64,000 bases of DNA from Candidatus Tisiphia endosymbiont of Nedyus quadrimaculatus (GTDB lineage Bacteria; Pseudomonadota; Alphaproteobacteria; Rickettsiales; Rickettsiaceae), in NCBI RefSeq assembly GCF_964059235.1, contig NZ_OZ060452.1:62001-126000 (forward strand). Reading direction: 5' to 3'. Positions within the stretch are counted from its first letter, which is position 1; every line of letters starts with the position of its first letter. The notes beneath the pieces were generated by a model. The model saw only the letters and a program-made list of their open reading frames with translations, did no database searches and was not told the origin of the DNA. The translations under genes and the position numbers were made by a program. Positions 54,983 to 63,986 of the stretch are shown in pieces.

Positions 54983-55229
54983 ACTCGATAATCAAGTTTT
55001 TATTGAGTTATATAATTCAGGACAGTTTAAAAGTGATGAAAAGAAGCTGAGAAGATGTCATAATTCTCAGCAACGGCATCACCTAGTCTTCGGATATCAC
55101 CCCTGCGTAGGCAGGGGTCTAAAAATGTATAACATCCTTCTTGGTTATTTTTTTTAGATACCAGCTTTCGCTGGGATGACATAAACTGCCATGAATTGTA
55201 ACCTTCAGAAAAAAACTTGATTATCGAGT
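54983..55229. repeat. 247-bp element with 19-bp perfect inverted ends downstream of ubiE
   Basis: ACTCGATAATCAAGTTTTT (54983-55001) is matched by its exact complement AAAAACTTGATTATCGAGT (55211-55229). The interior contains dispersed-repeat sequence (CCCCTGCGTAGGCAGGGG; CCAGCTTTCGCTGGGATGAC). The whole interval 54862-55322 has no credible gene: a 98-codon frame overlapping it is mostly repeat translation. Confidence 0.65.
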
Positions 55230-55322
55230 ATAAAAACAATATCCAATAATTCACCAACATGGGATATGTGGATGATGGCCAATAACTCTCTGATCTCCGT
55301 TGATATTTTAGCAACATCTCCA

Positions 55323-56087
55323 TTATTTATAAGCACTATGAATAGCAGCAACACCTAAAGTAAGATTCTTATAACTAACATCAGTAAAGCCTACATCCTT
55401 TAGCATAATTGCAAAACTCTCCTGATCTGGGAATACATTAATACTTTCCACCAAATATTGATAAGCTGATTCGTTGTTTGCTATAATTTTACCAATCTTA
55501 GGAATAATATTAAACGAATAAAACTGGTATAATTGCTTCAGACAATCGTATTCCACTTTAGAAAATTCTAAACATAAAAATTTACCCCTAGGCTTTAGTA
55601 CTCGATATGCTTCTTTTAGGGCATTGTCAATTTTTGCCACATTCCTAATACCAAATGCTATAGTATAATAATCAAAACTATTATCAGGAAAAGGTAAGTT
55701 TTCTGCATCAGCAACGACATACTCTAATCCCTGTAATATATTACTATCAATAGCTTTGTGACGTGCTACCTCCAGCATATCATGATTTATATCACACATC
55801 GTCAGCTGCACTAATACATTTTTTGCCGATGCTCGCTTTATTATTTTAAAAGCTATATCACCTGTACCACTTGCCACATCCAATATATTTGATTTTAAAT
55901 TGGGGATTTGCCTAACAAATTCATCTTTCCATAAACGATGTATTCCTAAACTCATGAAGTCATTCATTACATCATATTTATTAGCAACACTAGAAAAGAT
56001 ATCTTTAACTAAATCTCTTTTCTGATCAAAGCTCACTTTTGAGAAGCCAAAATTTACTTGATCAGATTGGTTATCATTATTTTGCAT
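55323..56087 (-). CDS. ubiE: Demethylmenaquinone/2-polyprenyl-benzoquinol C-methyltransferase
   Basis: This is a 254-residue SAM-dependent methyltransferase of ubiquinone synthesis. The SAM-binding motif I is [10 protein letters not shown] (68-77). The UbiE signatures [18 protein letters not shown] (38-55) and [11 protein letters not shown], then [20 protein letters not shown] are all present. Length is normal. The N-terminal about 10 residues (QNNDNQSDQ) are extra relative to many homologues. It is divergent from mutM with a 77-bp gap, so both promoters lie there. Confidence 0.95.
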   Translation of the reverse strand: MQNNDNQSDQVNFGFSKVSFDQKRDLVKDIFSSVANKYDVMNDFMSLGIHRLWKDEFVRQIPNLKSNILDVASGTGDIAFKIIKRASAKNVLVQLTMCDINHDMLEVARHKAIDSNILQGLEYVVADAENLPFPDNSFDYYTIAFGIRNVAKIDNALKEAYRVLKPRGKFLCLEFSKVEYDCLKQLYQFYSFNIIPKIGKIIANNESAYQYLVESINVFPDQESFAIMLKDVGFTDVSYKNLTLGVAAIHSAYK

Positions 56088-56164
56088 ATTACTACTTAGT
56101 GCTAAGTTGTTTATGTGTTATATTATGATATATAATGAATTATTAATACTATTAAAATGTAAAA

Positions 56165-56983
56165 ATGCCAGAACTTCCTGAGGTTGAAACATTAAAACGT
56201 TGCCTAGAACAGCGAATAATAGGGGCTACCATCAATAAACTCGATAAGAGACGAGATGATATACGCTATAAACTAAGCGATCAGTTAGAGTCAAATGTAG
56301 AGTCAGCAAGAATTGTAGCTTTAAGGCGTAGGGCAAAATATTTGCTAATAGATTTGGATAATTATTATTCCATTATTGTACATCTTGGCATGACTGGTAG
56401 GCTGACGCTACAACCTAGTGATTATAAGCTACAAACGCATGATCATGTGGTTATATCTTTGACAAGTTGCGAGAAATTAGTTTTTAATGATCCACGACGT
56501 TTCGGGATGATTTATAGTATGCCAACAAACCTCGTCCTAGAAAAATTTTTACTAAATTTAGGTGTAGAACCTTTGTCAAATGATATGTCTGATGAGTATC
56601 TAAAAACAAAATTATTGAATCGCTCTGTTCCGATAAAAAATTTATTAATGGATCATCGGATTATTGTCGGTGTTGGTAATATATATGCTTCTGAAAGCCT
56701 TTTTATTGCTAAAATACACCCAAGCAGACTGGGGAGTAGTTTGTCAAACAAGGAAATAAGTAATTTGGTATTAGCCATTAAAAATGTTTTAACAAAGGCA
56801 ATATCAGCAGGAGGTACTACTCTCAAAGATTTTGTTAGCGGTGATAGTAAACCTGGTTACTTCCAACAAGAATTGCAGGTCTATGCACGAGAAAATCAAA
56901 AATGCCTAAATTGCGAGGGAATAATAAGGAAAATAAAACAATCCGGCAGAACTAGTTTCTATTGTTTTATTTGTCAAGAATGA
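56165..56983 (+). CDS. mutM: Formamidopyrimidine-DNA glycosylase (Fpg/MutM)
   Basis: This 272-residue base-excision repair enzyme removes 8-oxoguanine and formamidopyrimidines. After Met removal the catalytic Pro is first and Glu second (PELPEVETLK). The beta-elimination Lys lies in RRRAKYLLIDL, the DNA-binding helix motif is GVGNIYASE, and a C4 zinc finger (CLNCEGIIRK ... FYCFIC) ends the protein. Full length. Confidence 0.96.
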   Translation: MPELPEVETLKRCLEQRIIGATINKLDKRRDDIRYKLSDQLESNVESARIVALRRRAKYLLIDLDNYYSIIVHLGMTGRLTLQPSDYKLQTHDHVVISLTSCEKLVFNDPRRFGMIYSMPTNLVLEKFLLNLGVEPLSNDMSDEYLKTKLLNRSVPIKNLLMDHRIIVGVGNIYASESLFIAKIHPSRLGSSLSNKEISNLVLAIKNVLTKAISAGGTTLKDFVSGDSKPGYFQQELQVYARENQKCLNCEGIIRKIKQSGRTSFYCFICQE

Positions 56984-57059
56984 GAGGTATTAAAGGATTA
57001 GTACCGTTTAAGGTTGACAATTAAATTGTCACATAGTTATTGAATATATTTGTAATATT

Positions 57060-58088
57060 GTGGTTAATTGCATTATAATGAGGTTTATGTATAACAACTT
57101 TACTTTTATTGACTTATTTGCTGGGATTGGTGGTGTAAGAAGATCATTTGAGGCTGTTGGTGGTAACTGCGTTTACACTAGCGAGATTGATGCATCGGCA
57201 TTAAAAACATATAGAGCTAATTTTAGCTGTGATCATAAGATTGATGGTGATATAACACAGGTACACGAACAAAATGTACCCCCTCACGATATTTTATGTG
57301 CAGGATTCCCGTGTCAACCATTTAGTATAGCTGGGGTTTCAAAGCGTTGCTCTTTAGGAATTCCACACGGTTTTTTATGCAATACTCAGGGAACTCTCTT
57401 CTTTGATGTTGCAAGAATTATTAGCTACCATAAACCAAAAATTGTCTTTTTAGAAAATGTAAAAAATTTATTATCACACGATAAAGGTAAGACATTTGCA
57501 ATTATTAAAAAAACACTCAGAGATTTAGGTTATGCTGTTTCTGAAAGGGTTATTGATGCACGGTATTACGTACCACAACACAGGGAAAGGCTTTTTATAG
57601 TAGCAAATAGGATAGATGCAAAAATAAATTTACATAAAATAGATTTGCCCAATACAAAACATATAATTAAAACAATATTTCATTGCCAAAATAATTCAAA
57701 CAAGGATGACATTACTAATGGCTATGTCGAAAAAAATGGTAAAATTAATAAGAAATATACCCTTACGGACAAACTATGGCAATATCTACAAGATTACGCA
57801 AAGAAACACCGTGCAAAGGGCAATGGTTTTGGTTTTAGTCTTTGCATGGATGATGACATTAGCAGAACTCTGTCAGCAAGATATTATAAAGATGGGGCTG
57901 AAATATTAATACATCAAGAAAACTCAAATCCTAGAAGATTAACTCCTAGGGAATGTGCAAGATTGATGGGGTTTTCAGATGATTTTAAAATTGTTGTTAG
58001 TGACACGCAAGCATACAAACAGTTTGGTAATTCTGTGGTAATTCCAGTTGTTAAGGAAGTTGCAGAATATATAACAAAATTTCTATAA
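57060..58088 (+). CDS. DNA (cytosine-5) methyltransferase of an EcoRII-type system
   Basis: This is a C5-cytosine methyltransferase of up to 342 residues. Motif I FIDLFAGIGGVRRSFE, motif IV GFPCQPFSIAG with catalytic Cys85, motif VI LENVKN, motif VIII QHRERLFIVA, motif IX PRECARLMGF and motif X QFGNSVVIPVV. The start is uncertain: GTG 57060, ATG 57078 or ATG 57087 all precede motif I; 57087 (MYNNFTFIDLF) fits the family best. It is 3 bp upstream of the restriction gene. Together with that gene the expected target is CCWGG, methylated at the inner C; inferred from the partner. Confidence 0.92.
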   Translation: MVNCIIMRFMYNNFTFIDLFAGIGGVRRSFEAVGGNCVYTSEIDASALKTYRANFSCDHKIDGDITQVHEQNVPPHDILCAGFPCQPFSIAGVSKRCSLGIPHGFLCNTQGTLFFDVARIISYHKPKIVFLENVKNLLSHDKGKTFAIIKKTLRDLGYAVSERVIDARYYVPQHRERLFIVANRIDAKINLHKIDLPNTKHIIKTIFHCQNNSNKDDITNGYVEKNGKINKKYTLTDKLWQYLQDYAKKHRAKGNGFGFSLCMDDDISRTLSARYYKDGAEILIHQENSNPRRLTPRECARLMGFSDDFKIVVSDTQAYKQFGNSVVIPVVKEVAEYITKFL

Positions 58089-58091
58089 TTC

Positions 58092-59378
58092 ATGAGAACT
58101 AACGTGCTATATTCTGGATTATTATCAGACTATTTTGAAATAGTAGCATTTAAAACATTAAGTAAAGTTGATACGATATTTGGTTCTAATCAACATGAAT
58201 TTAATGGTGACCGTGCATTAAAAGAACTGTTTCGTTTGTGCAATAATACTACACTCGAAAAGAAGCAAATATACTCTACTTTTATTTACTTAAACGAAGA
58301 TGAATCACAAAATATCTTGCAATATGCCTTCCTGACTTGGTACGATGCTAGAGCAAAGAGTCATGATAAAACTGGTAGGAGTGAGTATCGACTATATTAC
58401 CAAACAAACGATGCTACAAAACGAATGAAGAAAGGTGATTTCTTGGCTATTGCAAGAAAAAATGATGTATTTCATATAATTATAGCACAGCATAACAGCA
58501 CTGCAGAAAAACAAATTATGTGGCTCTTTGGAGTTGAAAAAATAGAAGATACTAATAAATTTCAGATTAAGAAAATTCAAAATACGAATAATAAAGTTAC
58601 CTTTGCATCACGATTTATTTTGGATATTTTAGGCATAAAAGTCCAAGAATTGAATGAAAATTACTTAGACATAATGCAGAAAAGATTTGATAATAAAATA
58701 CCAAGCACGAGTGAACTTTCGCAATTCACACTAGAGTTAATGCAAAAAGAAATTGACCCAATTGAAGAGCCGGATGTTGCAATTGTGAGATTATTTGAAA
58801 AGGAAGAGGTTCTATACAAAACTCTTGAGAGGGTCAAGATAGTTCATAAATTACAAAATGGCTTTATTGAAAATAAAAATGTTGATGTTGACAGCTTCTT
58901 ACAATTTTCATTATCTATACAAAATGCAAGAAAATCTCGAGCTGGTAAAGCTCTTGAGAATCATTTATCTTTTATTTTTAATGCAAACAAGGTGATGTAT
59001 ACACACAGCGGAATAACAGAAAATAAGTCAAAACCAGATTTTATTTTTCCAAATATTGCCAAATATCATGATATACATTTTACAGATACTGGTTTATCAA
59101 TGCTGGCAAGTAAAACAACTTGTAAAGATAGATGGAGACAAATCTTGTCTGAAGCAAAACGAATCAAGAAGAAGCATTTATTTACTTTAGAGCCAAGTAT
59201 TTCAGAAAATCAAACACAAGAAATGAAGTCAAATGATTTAACGTTAGTTTTACCGAATGAAATAAAGGCAACTTATACAATAAATCAACAACAAGATATT
59301 ATGAATTTAAAAGATTTTCTACTGCTTGTTAGAACAAGACAAAATAAATATATTAACCTCAACTATCGATGTAATTAA
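58092..59378 (+). CDS. EcoRII-type restriction endonuclease
   Basis: This is a 428-residue type IIE endonuclease. The N-terminal effector domain is about 1-170 (LTWYDARAKSHDKTGRSEYR). The C-terminal PD-(D/E)XK domain is strongly conserved: SRAGKALENHLSFIFN, SKPDFIFP (catalytic Asp), MLASKTTCKDRWRQILSEA (catalytic Lys), KHLFTLEPSISENQ. EcoRII cuts before CCWGG and needs two sites. The end of the protein (KYINLNYRCN) is read from a dispersed repeat (AACCTCAACTATCGATGTAA), so the natural C-terminus was replaced by a short repeat-derived tail. IS256 copy 4 starts 29 bp after the stop. Confidence 0.88.
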   Translation: MRTNVLYSGLLSDYFEIVAFKTLSKVDTIFGSNQHEFNGDRALKELFRLCNNTTLEKKQIYSTFIYLNEDESQNILQYAFLTWYDARAKSHDKTGRSEYRLYYQTNDATKRMKKGDFLAIARKNDVFHIIIAQHNSTAEKQIMWLFGVEKIEDTNKFQIKKIQNTNNKVTFASRFILDILGIKVQELNENYLDIMQKRFDNKIPSTSELSQFTLELMQKEIDPIEEPDVAIVRLFEKEEVLYKTLERVKIVHKLQNGFIENKNVDVDSFLQFSLSIQNARKSRAGKALENHLSFIFNANKVMYTHSGITENKSKPDFIFPNIAKYHDIHFTDTGLSMLASKTTCKDRWRQILSEAKRIKKKHLFTLEPSISENQTQEMKSNDLTLVLPNEIKATYTINQQQDIMNLKDFLLLVRTRQNKYINLNYRCN

Positions 59379-59406
59379 ATTAATAGTAGGCTCAAGTAAT
59401 CATCGC

Positions 59407-60743
59407 GGCTCTGTCCAAAAAACTGTGTAAATTCGAAAAAATAGGTCATTAAATTTTGTTAAGCCTATCCTCAAATTTAACCATCAAATGAGCCATAGCT
59501 TCATTCCAGTTTGGAATGGGCATAGTCCATTTTTTGGTCATATAGTCAATTGTCAAATATAAACTTTTAAAAACAGCATTATCATTAGGAAAAACCCGCT
59601 TATTATTTGTTACTTTACGCAATTGACTATTGACAGATTCAACTGAATTAGTTGTATAAATTACCTTTCTAATTGACTCAGGATACCCTAGAAAAATCAT
59701 TAGATTGTCCCAATTATTATACCATGATTTGGCAATTTGTGGATATTGTTTATTCCATTTTTCTTCAAAAGATACTAAAGCTAAATGGGCTTGTTCTTCC
59801 GTTACTGCAGTATATATCGGCTTTAAATCGCTAGACAGTTGCTTCCTATCTTTATACGACACATATTTTAAACTATTTCTAATCTGATGTACAATACACA
59901 ATTGATGTTCTGTTTTTGGATAAACTGCTTCTATTGCCTCAGACATACCAGTAAGATTATCGCTACAGGCAATCAGTATATCTTTTAGCCCTCTATTTTT
60001 CATTTCGGTAAAATTACCGAGCCAAAATTTTGCCCCTTCATTTTCACTGATCCATAATCCCAATATATCTTTTTTACCAGATAAATCAATTCCTAATGCA
60101 ACATATACTGCCTTATTGATTATCCTTTTATCTTGCCTGACTTTTACTACTAAACAATCAAAAAATACTATCGGATATATCTCTTCTAATGGTCGACTCT
60201 GCCAAGCTTTAACCTCATCCATTACATCATCAGTAATTTGGCTGATTAAGCCTTCACTTATTTCAACACTGTATAACTCCTGTAACTGAATCTTAATATC
60301 AGATATACTCATGCCTTTAGCATATAATGATAGTACTTTATCGTCAAAACCATCAAAACGTTTCTGGCGTTTTGGTAGTATTGCGGGTTCAAAGGTATTA
60401 TGCCTATCCCTTGGTACTTCTATTTCTACAGCTCCATGTTCGGAGATCAGTTTTTTGCTAGTTATACCATTACGAGCATTATCATTATCTGCACAACTGT
60501 ATTTATCATAGCCTAGATGATTATTCATTTCTGACTGCAGTGCCTTCTCTATTAAACGTTTGGTCAATTCTTTTAATAAACCTCCTTCTTTCAGTATTGT
60601 ACTTACATCTGTATCATTATCTATTAATAAATCTACTGCTTGCTTTATTGATTCATTAGTTTTTTTATTCATGTAATTTCCTTTTTTGTTATACTTTTAT
60701 ATATAACCTATTTCGAAATTTACACAGTTTTTTGGACAGAGCC
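59407..60743 (-). mobile_element. IS256-family insertion sequence, copy 4
   Basis: This is 1337 bp with intact ends. No target duplication: the left 8 bases are ATCATCGC, the right AGATGAGC. The right flank is the middle of an IS21-B istB, the left a dispersed repeat next to the restriction gene. The junction therefore arose by recombination or deletion after insertion into an IS21-B. Confidence 0.93.
59449..60672 (-). CDS. IS256 family transposase, copy 4
   Basis: This 407-residue, full-length copy appears identical to copy 3, including the KYSCADNDN variant. The catalytic blocks are intact. Confidence 0.95.
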   Translation of the reverse strand: MNKKTNESIKQAVDLLIDNDTDVSTILKEGGLLKELTKRLIEKALQSEMNNHLGYDKYSCADNDNARNGITSKKLISEHGAVEIEVPRDRHNTFEPAILPKRQKRFDGFDDKVLSLYAKGMSISDIKIQLQELYSVEISEGLISQITDDVMDEVKAWQSRPLEEIYPIVFFDCLVVKVRQDKRIINKAVYVALGIDLSGKKDILGLWISENEGAKFWLGNFTEMKNRGLKDILIACSDNLTGMSEAIEAVYPKTEHQLCIVHQIRNSLKYVSYKDRKQLSSDLKPIYTAVTEEQAHLALVSFEEKWNKQYPQIAKSWYNNWDNLMIFLGYPESIRKVIYTTNSVESVNSQLRKVTNNKRVFPNDNAVFKSLYLTIDYMTKKWTMPIPNWNEAMAHLMVKFEDRLNKI

Positions 60744-61018
60744 AGATGAGCTTGGTTATCTACCATTTTCTAAGAATGGCGGTCAACTTATCTTTCATCT
60801 ATTATCTAAAATACATTCCAACACTTCAATTATTATTACTACTAATCTTATATTCTCAGAATGGTCACAAATATTTGGTTGTAATAAAATGACTTCAGCG
60901 CTACTTGATAGAGTTTGTCATAATTGTGATATCATTGAAACGGGAAATGAAAGTTATCGTATGAAAAAAAAACAATAGTTCTAGACTTATGTGGGTCATT
61001 TTTCAACGCTTATTGACA
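60744..61018 (+). mobile_element. IS21-B remnant (3' end of istB and right terminus)
   Basis: The last about 78 codons of istB (DELGYLPFSKNGGQ to the TAG at 60976-60978) and the right terminus CAACGCTTATTGACA (to 61018) match IS21-B1 and B2. Everything upstream is replaced by IS256 copy 4. Confidence 0.88.
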
Positions 61019-61094
61019 GGGGGGCAATAGTTTATTACAATAGGGGGGCAATAGTTTATTACAATAGGGGGGCAATAGCTGATTACAATTTACA
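61019..61094. mobile_element. IS21-A right-end remnant with three terminal repeat units
   Basis: Two full 24-bp units of GGGGGGCAATAGTTTATTAC+AATA (61019-61042 and 61043-61066) are followed by the terminal unit GGGGGGCAATAGCTGATTAC+AATTTACA (61067-61094). Nothing else of the element remains. Copies A1 and A2 have two units and the 27459-28204 remnant one. Confidence 0.85.
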
Positions 61095-61192
61095 GGATTG
61101 GGTAGCAGGAGCGATGGAGCAACGCCTATATACTTCTCCTACTTCAAGAGTTGTGAAAACAATTCTTGAAGTAGGGAATTATTTAATAATGA

Positions 61193-61232
61193 GTGCAAAA
61201 GGTTCTATAATAGCGGCTTTCACCTTTTGCAC
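61193..61232 (-). terminator. Hairpin downstream of lpxB, possible terminator
   Basis: GTGCAAAAGGT (61193-61203) pairs perfectly with ACCTTTTGCAC (61222-61232). It lies 24-63 bp after the lpxB stop, on the side where its transcript ends. On the minus strand only a weak T-rich stretch (TCATTATT) follows, so termination is plausible but not certain. A degraded CTCCTACTTCAAGAG hairpin lies just beyond (61136-61176). Confidence 0.4.
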
Positions 61233-61255
61233 AAAGTTGATATTTATTATATATA

Positions 61256-62419
61256 TCAATTTAAACATTCTGACTTTATAATATATGCTGCTACGCTTGA
61301 AGGAGAGCTAGGGCTTTTAAAACCTAATGCTATTAAAATCTTCCTGCTTTCTTTCACTTGCTGTGCTGCTTTTTCCTTGTCAACTAATAGTGATGTAAGC
61401 TTATCTGCTATATGTGATTTAGTACAGTTAAACTGAATAAATTCTGGTAATATCTCTTTATTAGCAATAATATTAATCAAAGAAATATAAGGTATTTTTA
61501 TTAGTAACTTTATTAAAAAAAAGCTTAAGATATTTAATTTATAAGCAACAATCATCGGAGTATTACAAGCGGCAATTTCTAAGGTATTAGTGCCAGATTT
61601 TGCTAGAGCAAGGGTAGCTACAGCAAAAATCTTAAGTCTAGCACTTGAGAAATGGTAGTTAAATGCTGCATCTGATAAAAATGGTTCAATTAAAGATTTA
61701 TGACTAGGCTCAGCCGTAACAAATATCACTTCAAGATTAGGGAATTGTTTTGCTAGTAGATTGATCGCCGCCGTGAATACCGGAGCATGTCTTGTTATTT
61801 CACCTTTGCGGCTACCACAAGTGACACATAACACTTCTGAGTGAACAGGTATTTGTAATTCTCGCTTTAATAGCTCTTTATCTTTATCATCATAAAAATA
61901 CTGCTCTAATATTGGATGACCAATATACCGACAATCTAGACCTACCTTCTGAAAGTATGGTGGCTCGAATGGCAGTAAAGCCAACAAATAATCATAAATT
62001 TTAGCGTATTTCATAGCCCGAGAAGGTTTGTATGCCCAAACGGAGGGTGCGACAATGTGCATAATCTTTAAATTGGGCCGGGCTGCTCGAATCTTCTTTG
62101 CCACTCTATAAGTAAAGCCTGGCGAGTCTATGGTAATTAACAAATCTGGGGCATGCTGAATTATATCAGCAATAGTACGCTTGATTAGCTTAGTGATCTT
62201 AAAAATATGTGGTATAATTTCGACGAAACCCATAAGGTTTATTTGACTAATCGGGAAAAGGCTATGCTCTAACCCCGCTTCTTCCATCTTGCTCCCCCCT
62301 ACACCAACGAACTCTAATTGTCTCTCCTCCAGCTTATAGATATCTTTTAGGCTTTGTATCAAATGACTCCCTATAAAATCTCCTGAAATTTCACCAGCAA
62401 TTAGATAAATTTTAGTCAT
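61256..62419 (-). CDS. lpxB: Lipid-A-disaccharide synthase
   Basis: This 387-residue GT19 glycosyltransferase joins UDP-2,3-diacylglucosamine and lipid X to form the lipid A disaccharide at the inner membrane. It begins MTKIYLIAGEISGDFIGSHL, and contains FVGVGGSKMEEAGL, the HIVAPSVWAYKPSRAMK block and the SGTNTLEIAACNTPMIVAY nucleotide-sugar-binding segment. Length is normal. Its start overlaps the end of the upstream transferase-like gene by 8 bp, so they form one operon acting on lipid A. Confidence 0.95.
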   Translation of the reverse strand: MTKIYLIAGEISGDFIGSHLIQSLKDIYKLEERQLEFVGVGGSKMEEAGLEHSLFPISQINLMGFVEIIPHIFKITKLIKRTIADIIQHAPDLLITIDSPGFTYRVAKKIRAARPNLKIMHIVAPSVWAYKPSRAMKYAKIYDYLLALLPFEPPYFQKVGLDCRYIGHPILEQYFYDDKDKELLKRELQIPVHSEVLCVTCGSRKGEITRHAPVFTAAINLLAKQFPNLEVIFVTAEPSHKSLIEPFLSDAAFNYHFSSARLKIFAVATLALAKSGTNTLEIAACNTPMIVAYKLNILSFFLIKLLIKIPYISLINIIANKEILPEFIQFNCTKSHIADKLTSLLVDKEKAAQQVKESRKILIALGFKSPSSPSSVAAYIIKSECLN

Positions 62420-63986
62420 TTGACCACTGCTTACTACATAGGCTTAAATTTTTGTCAATCACAGCAGAATGAATGCCAACACAATTAAGGATCGAATGAA
62501 ATACATAGTCATGACTAATTTCAGTGCCTAAATGATTGGCTATAGAACTTACCAAATCAGGATGTTTTTTTTTAAATTCATTCGATACCCAAACTAGAAA
62601 AGGCACTGTGGTCTGTTCTGGAATCATAGGCCCACCGTGACCGTAATAACCATGTTCTCCCAAAGATTCTGCATGATCAGAAACATACATTAGGATAGCG
62701 TTACTATTTTTTAATAGACCTATTACATTATACAAAAAAAAATCTGTATATAAAATGGTATTATCGTAATCATTAATCAACCCTTCAATATCACAACTGC
62801 TCTGATCTACCTTAGTAATGGAATTACACTTAGGAGTAAATTTTTGAAATTCTTTAGGATATCTAGCAGAATATTTCCAATGACTACCAGCTGTGTGGAT
62901 AACTAAAACATTTTTAGTAGTAGAATTTACAATATTATTTTCAATATGAGGTAACATTTCTCCATCGTGATCAAGCCTCTTTAATAAAATAGAACCACTG
63001 GGTATTATAGCAAACCTAACTTCATCATAAATTGTAACTGGATTTTTACTTCTTAAGTATCCTACTATACTCTGAGTGCCAATCCAATTAGTGTTAAAAC
63101 CAAGCATGGTAAAAATTGATAAAAAACTCGTTTCTTCTGTACTTTTGTCTAAGCTACTCGCAGGATGGCGAGATAGAAGAGATGGGACAGAAAGATGTGT
63201 GTGATTGGAAGCAGACTGTGCTTTAAATGAAAAAAGATTTTCAACAGAACTTAAATATGGAGTAGTGTCCCTGTGATAACCATTAATACCAAAATGATCA
63301 AATCGTGCTGATTCTCCTATTACAAGTACCACTGTAATATTTTGATCCGATTGATCAATGAAAGAAAACTTCTTACTTATATCATCACGCATTGCACTTT
63401 TTTTGCTATTTAAAGATAAATATGTATTATGTAAATATTGGATAGGAAAATAACCCTTTAGCAAATTAAACTGCGGCATAATAATATTATTAATGGTAAT
63501 TAAAAGACAAATTGCCGATAGTAATTTTGTAACAAATAGTTTACTATCTAAAATAGAGAAATGCTTCATCGTATAAATACAAGTAGCTAGGCTAAAAACT
63601 AGCCAAACAATTAGCCTAATACTAGCTATCTCATATACTTCATTGAAGTCAGTAGAGAAAAAGCTACCCATCATCTCCTTTGTAGGAGAAATTTTGAAAA
63701 GATATAGATAATAGCTGGCAATTGCTCCCGTTATAAATAAAAATATTGCTCCTATTATAAAAACAAGTCGATGAATAGTTAAACCAAAAAAAATGATAAA
63801 GCAAGTAAAGCAAATATAAATAGAGTCCTTACTCAACTCCAATATTGCTTTAAAAAAAGTGACTTTGTAGTAGCTGAACTTGTAAACAATAACTGCTGAA
63901 TTAAAAAGTAGAAAATAAATAAAAGAAAACACCAAAGATAGTTTGATTAGTTTACTATCTAAATGTTTTTGGATTAGTTTTAACAT
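62412..63986 (-). CDS. EptA-like phosphoethanolamine transferase
   Basis: This is a 524-residue inner-membrane enzyme with four to five N-terminal membrane helices (about residues 10-165) and a periplasmic sulfatase-fold domain. Metal ligands and nucleophile region: VIGESARFDHFGINGY (Glu), SNHTHLSVPSLL (the Thr nucleophile in the place of 'T-x-x-S-VPC'), YVSDHAESLGEHGYYGHG (Asp-His). EptA adds phosphoethanolamine to lipid A and lowers cationic-peptide sensitivity. The coupling to lpxB supports a lipid A target, but other OpgE/CptA-type acceptors are possible. The ATG at 63986 gives a full N-terminal membrane segment. Confidence 0.85.
   Translation of the reverse strand: MLKLIQKHLDSKLIKLSLVFSFIYFLLFNSAVIVYKFSYYKVTFFKAILELSKDSIYICFTCFIIFFGLTIHRLVFIIGAIFLFITGAIASYYLYLFKISPTKEMMGSFFSTDFNEVYEIASIRLIVWLVFSLATCIYTMKHFSILDSKLFVTKLLSAICLLITINNIIMPQFNLLKGYFPIQYLHNTYLSLNSKKSAMRDDISKKFSFIDQSDQNITVVLVIGESARFDHFGINGYHRDTTPYLSSVENLFSFKAQSASNHTHLSVPSLLSRHPASSLDKSTEETSFLSIFTMLGFNTNWIGTQSIVGYLRSKNPVTIYDEVRFAIIPSGSILLKRLDHDGEMLPHIENNIVNSTTKNVLVIHTAGSHWKYSARYPKEFQKFTPKCNSITKVDQSSCDIEGLINDYDNTILYTDFFLYNVIGLLKNSNAILMYVSDHAESLGEHGYYGHGGPMIPEQTTVPFLVWVSNEFKKKHPDLVSSIANHLGTEISHDYVFHSILNCVGIHSAVIDKNLSLCSKQWSND

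Noticed and set aside
55027..55323. 98-codon minus-strand frame directly after ubiE
   Set aside because: Much of it translates dispersed repeats (the CCTGCGTAGGCAGG and CAGCTTTCGCTGG words) within an element with 19-bp inverted ends; no family resemblance and an odd overlap with the ubiE stop.
61019..61094. Short direct repeats that could suggest a CRISPR array
   Set aside because: The units are contiguous 24-bp repeats with no spacers and are the known right end of IS21-A elements; no cas genes are present.
60991..61281. 96-codon plus-strand frame
   Set aside because: It is a translation of the IS21-A terminal tandem repeat (RGAIVYYN repeated) plus spacer, not a gene.
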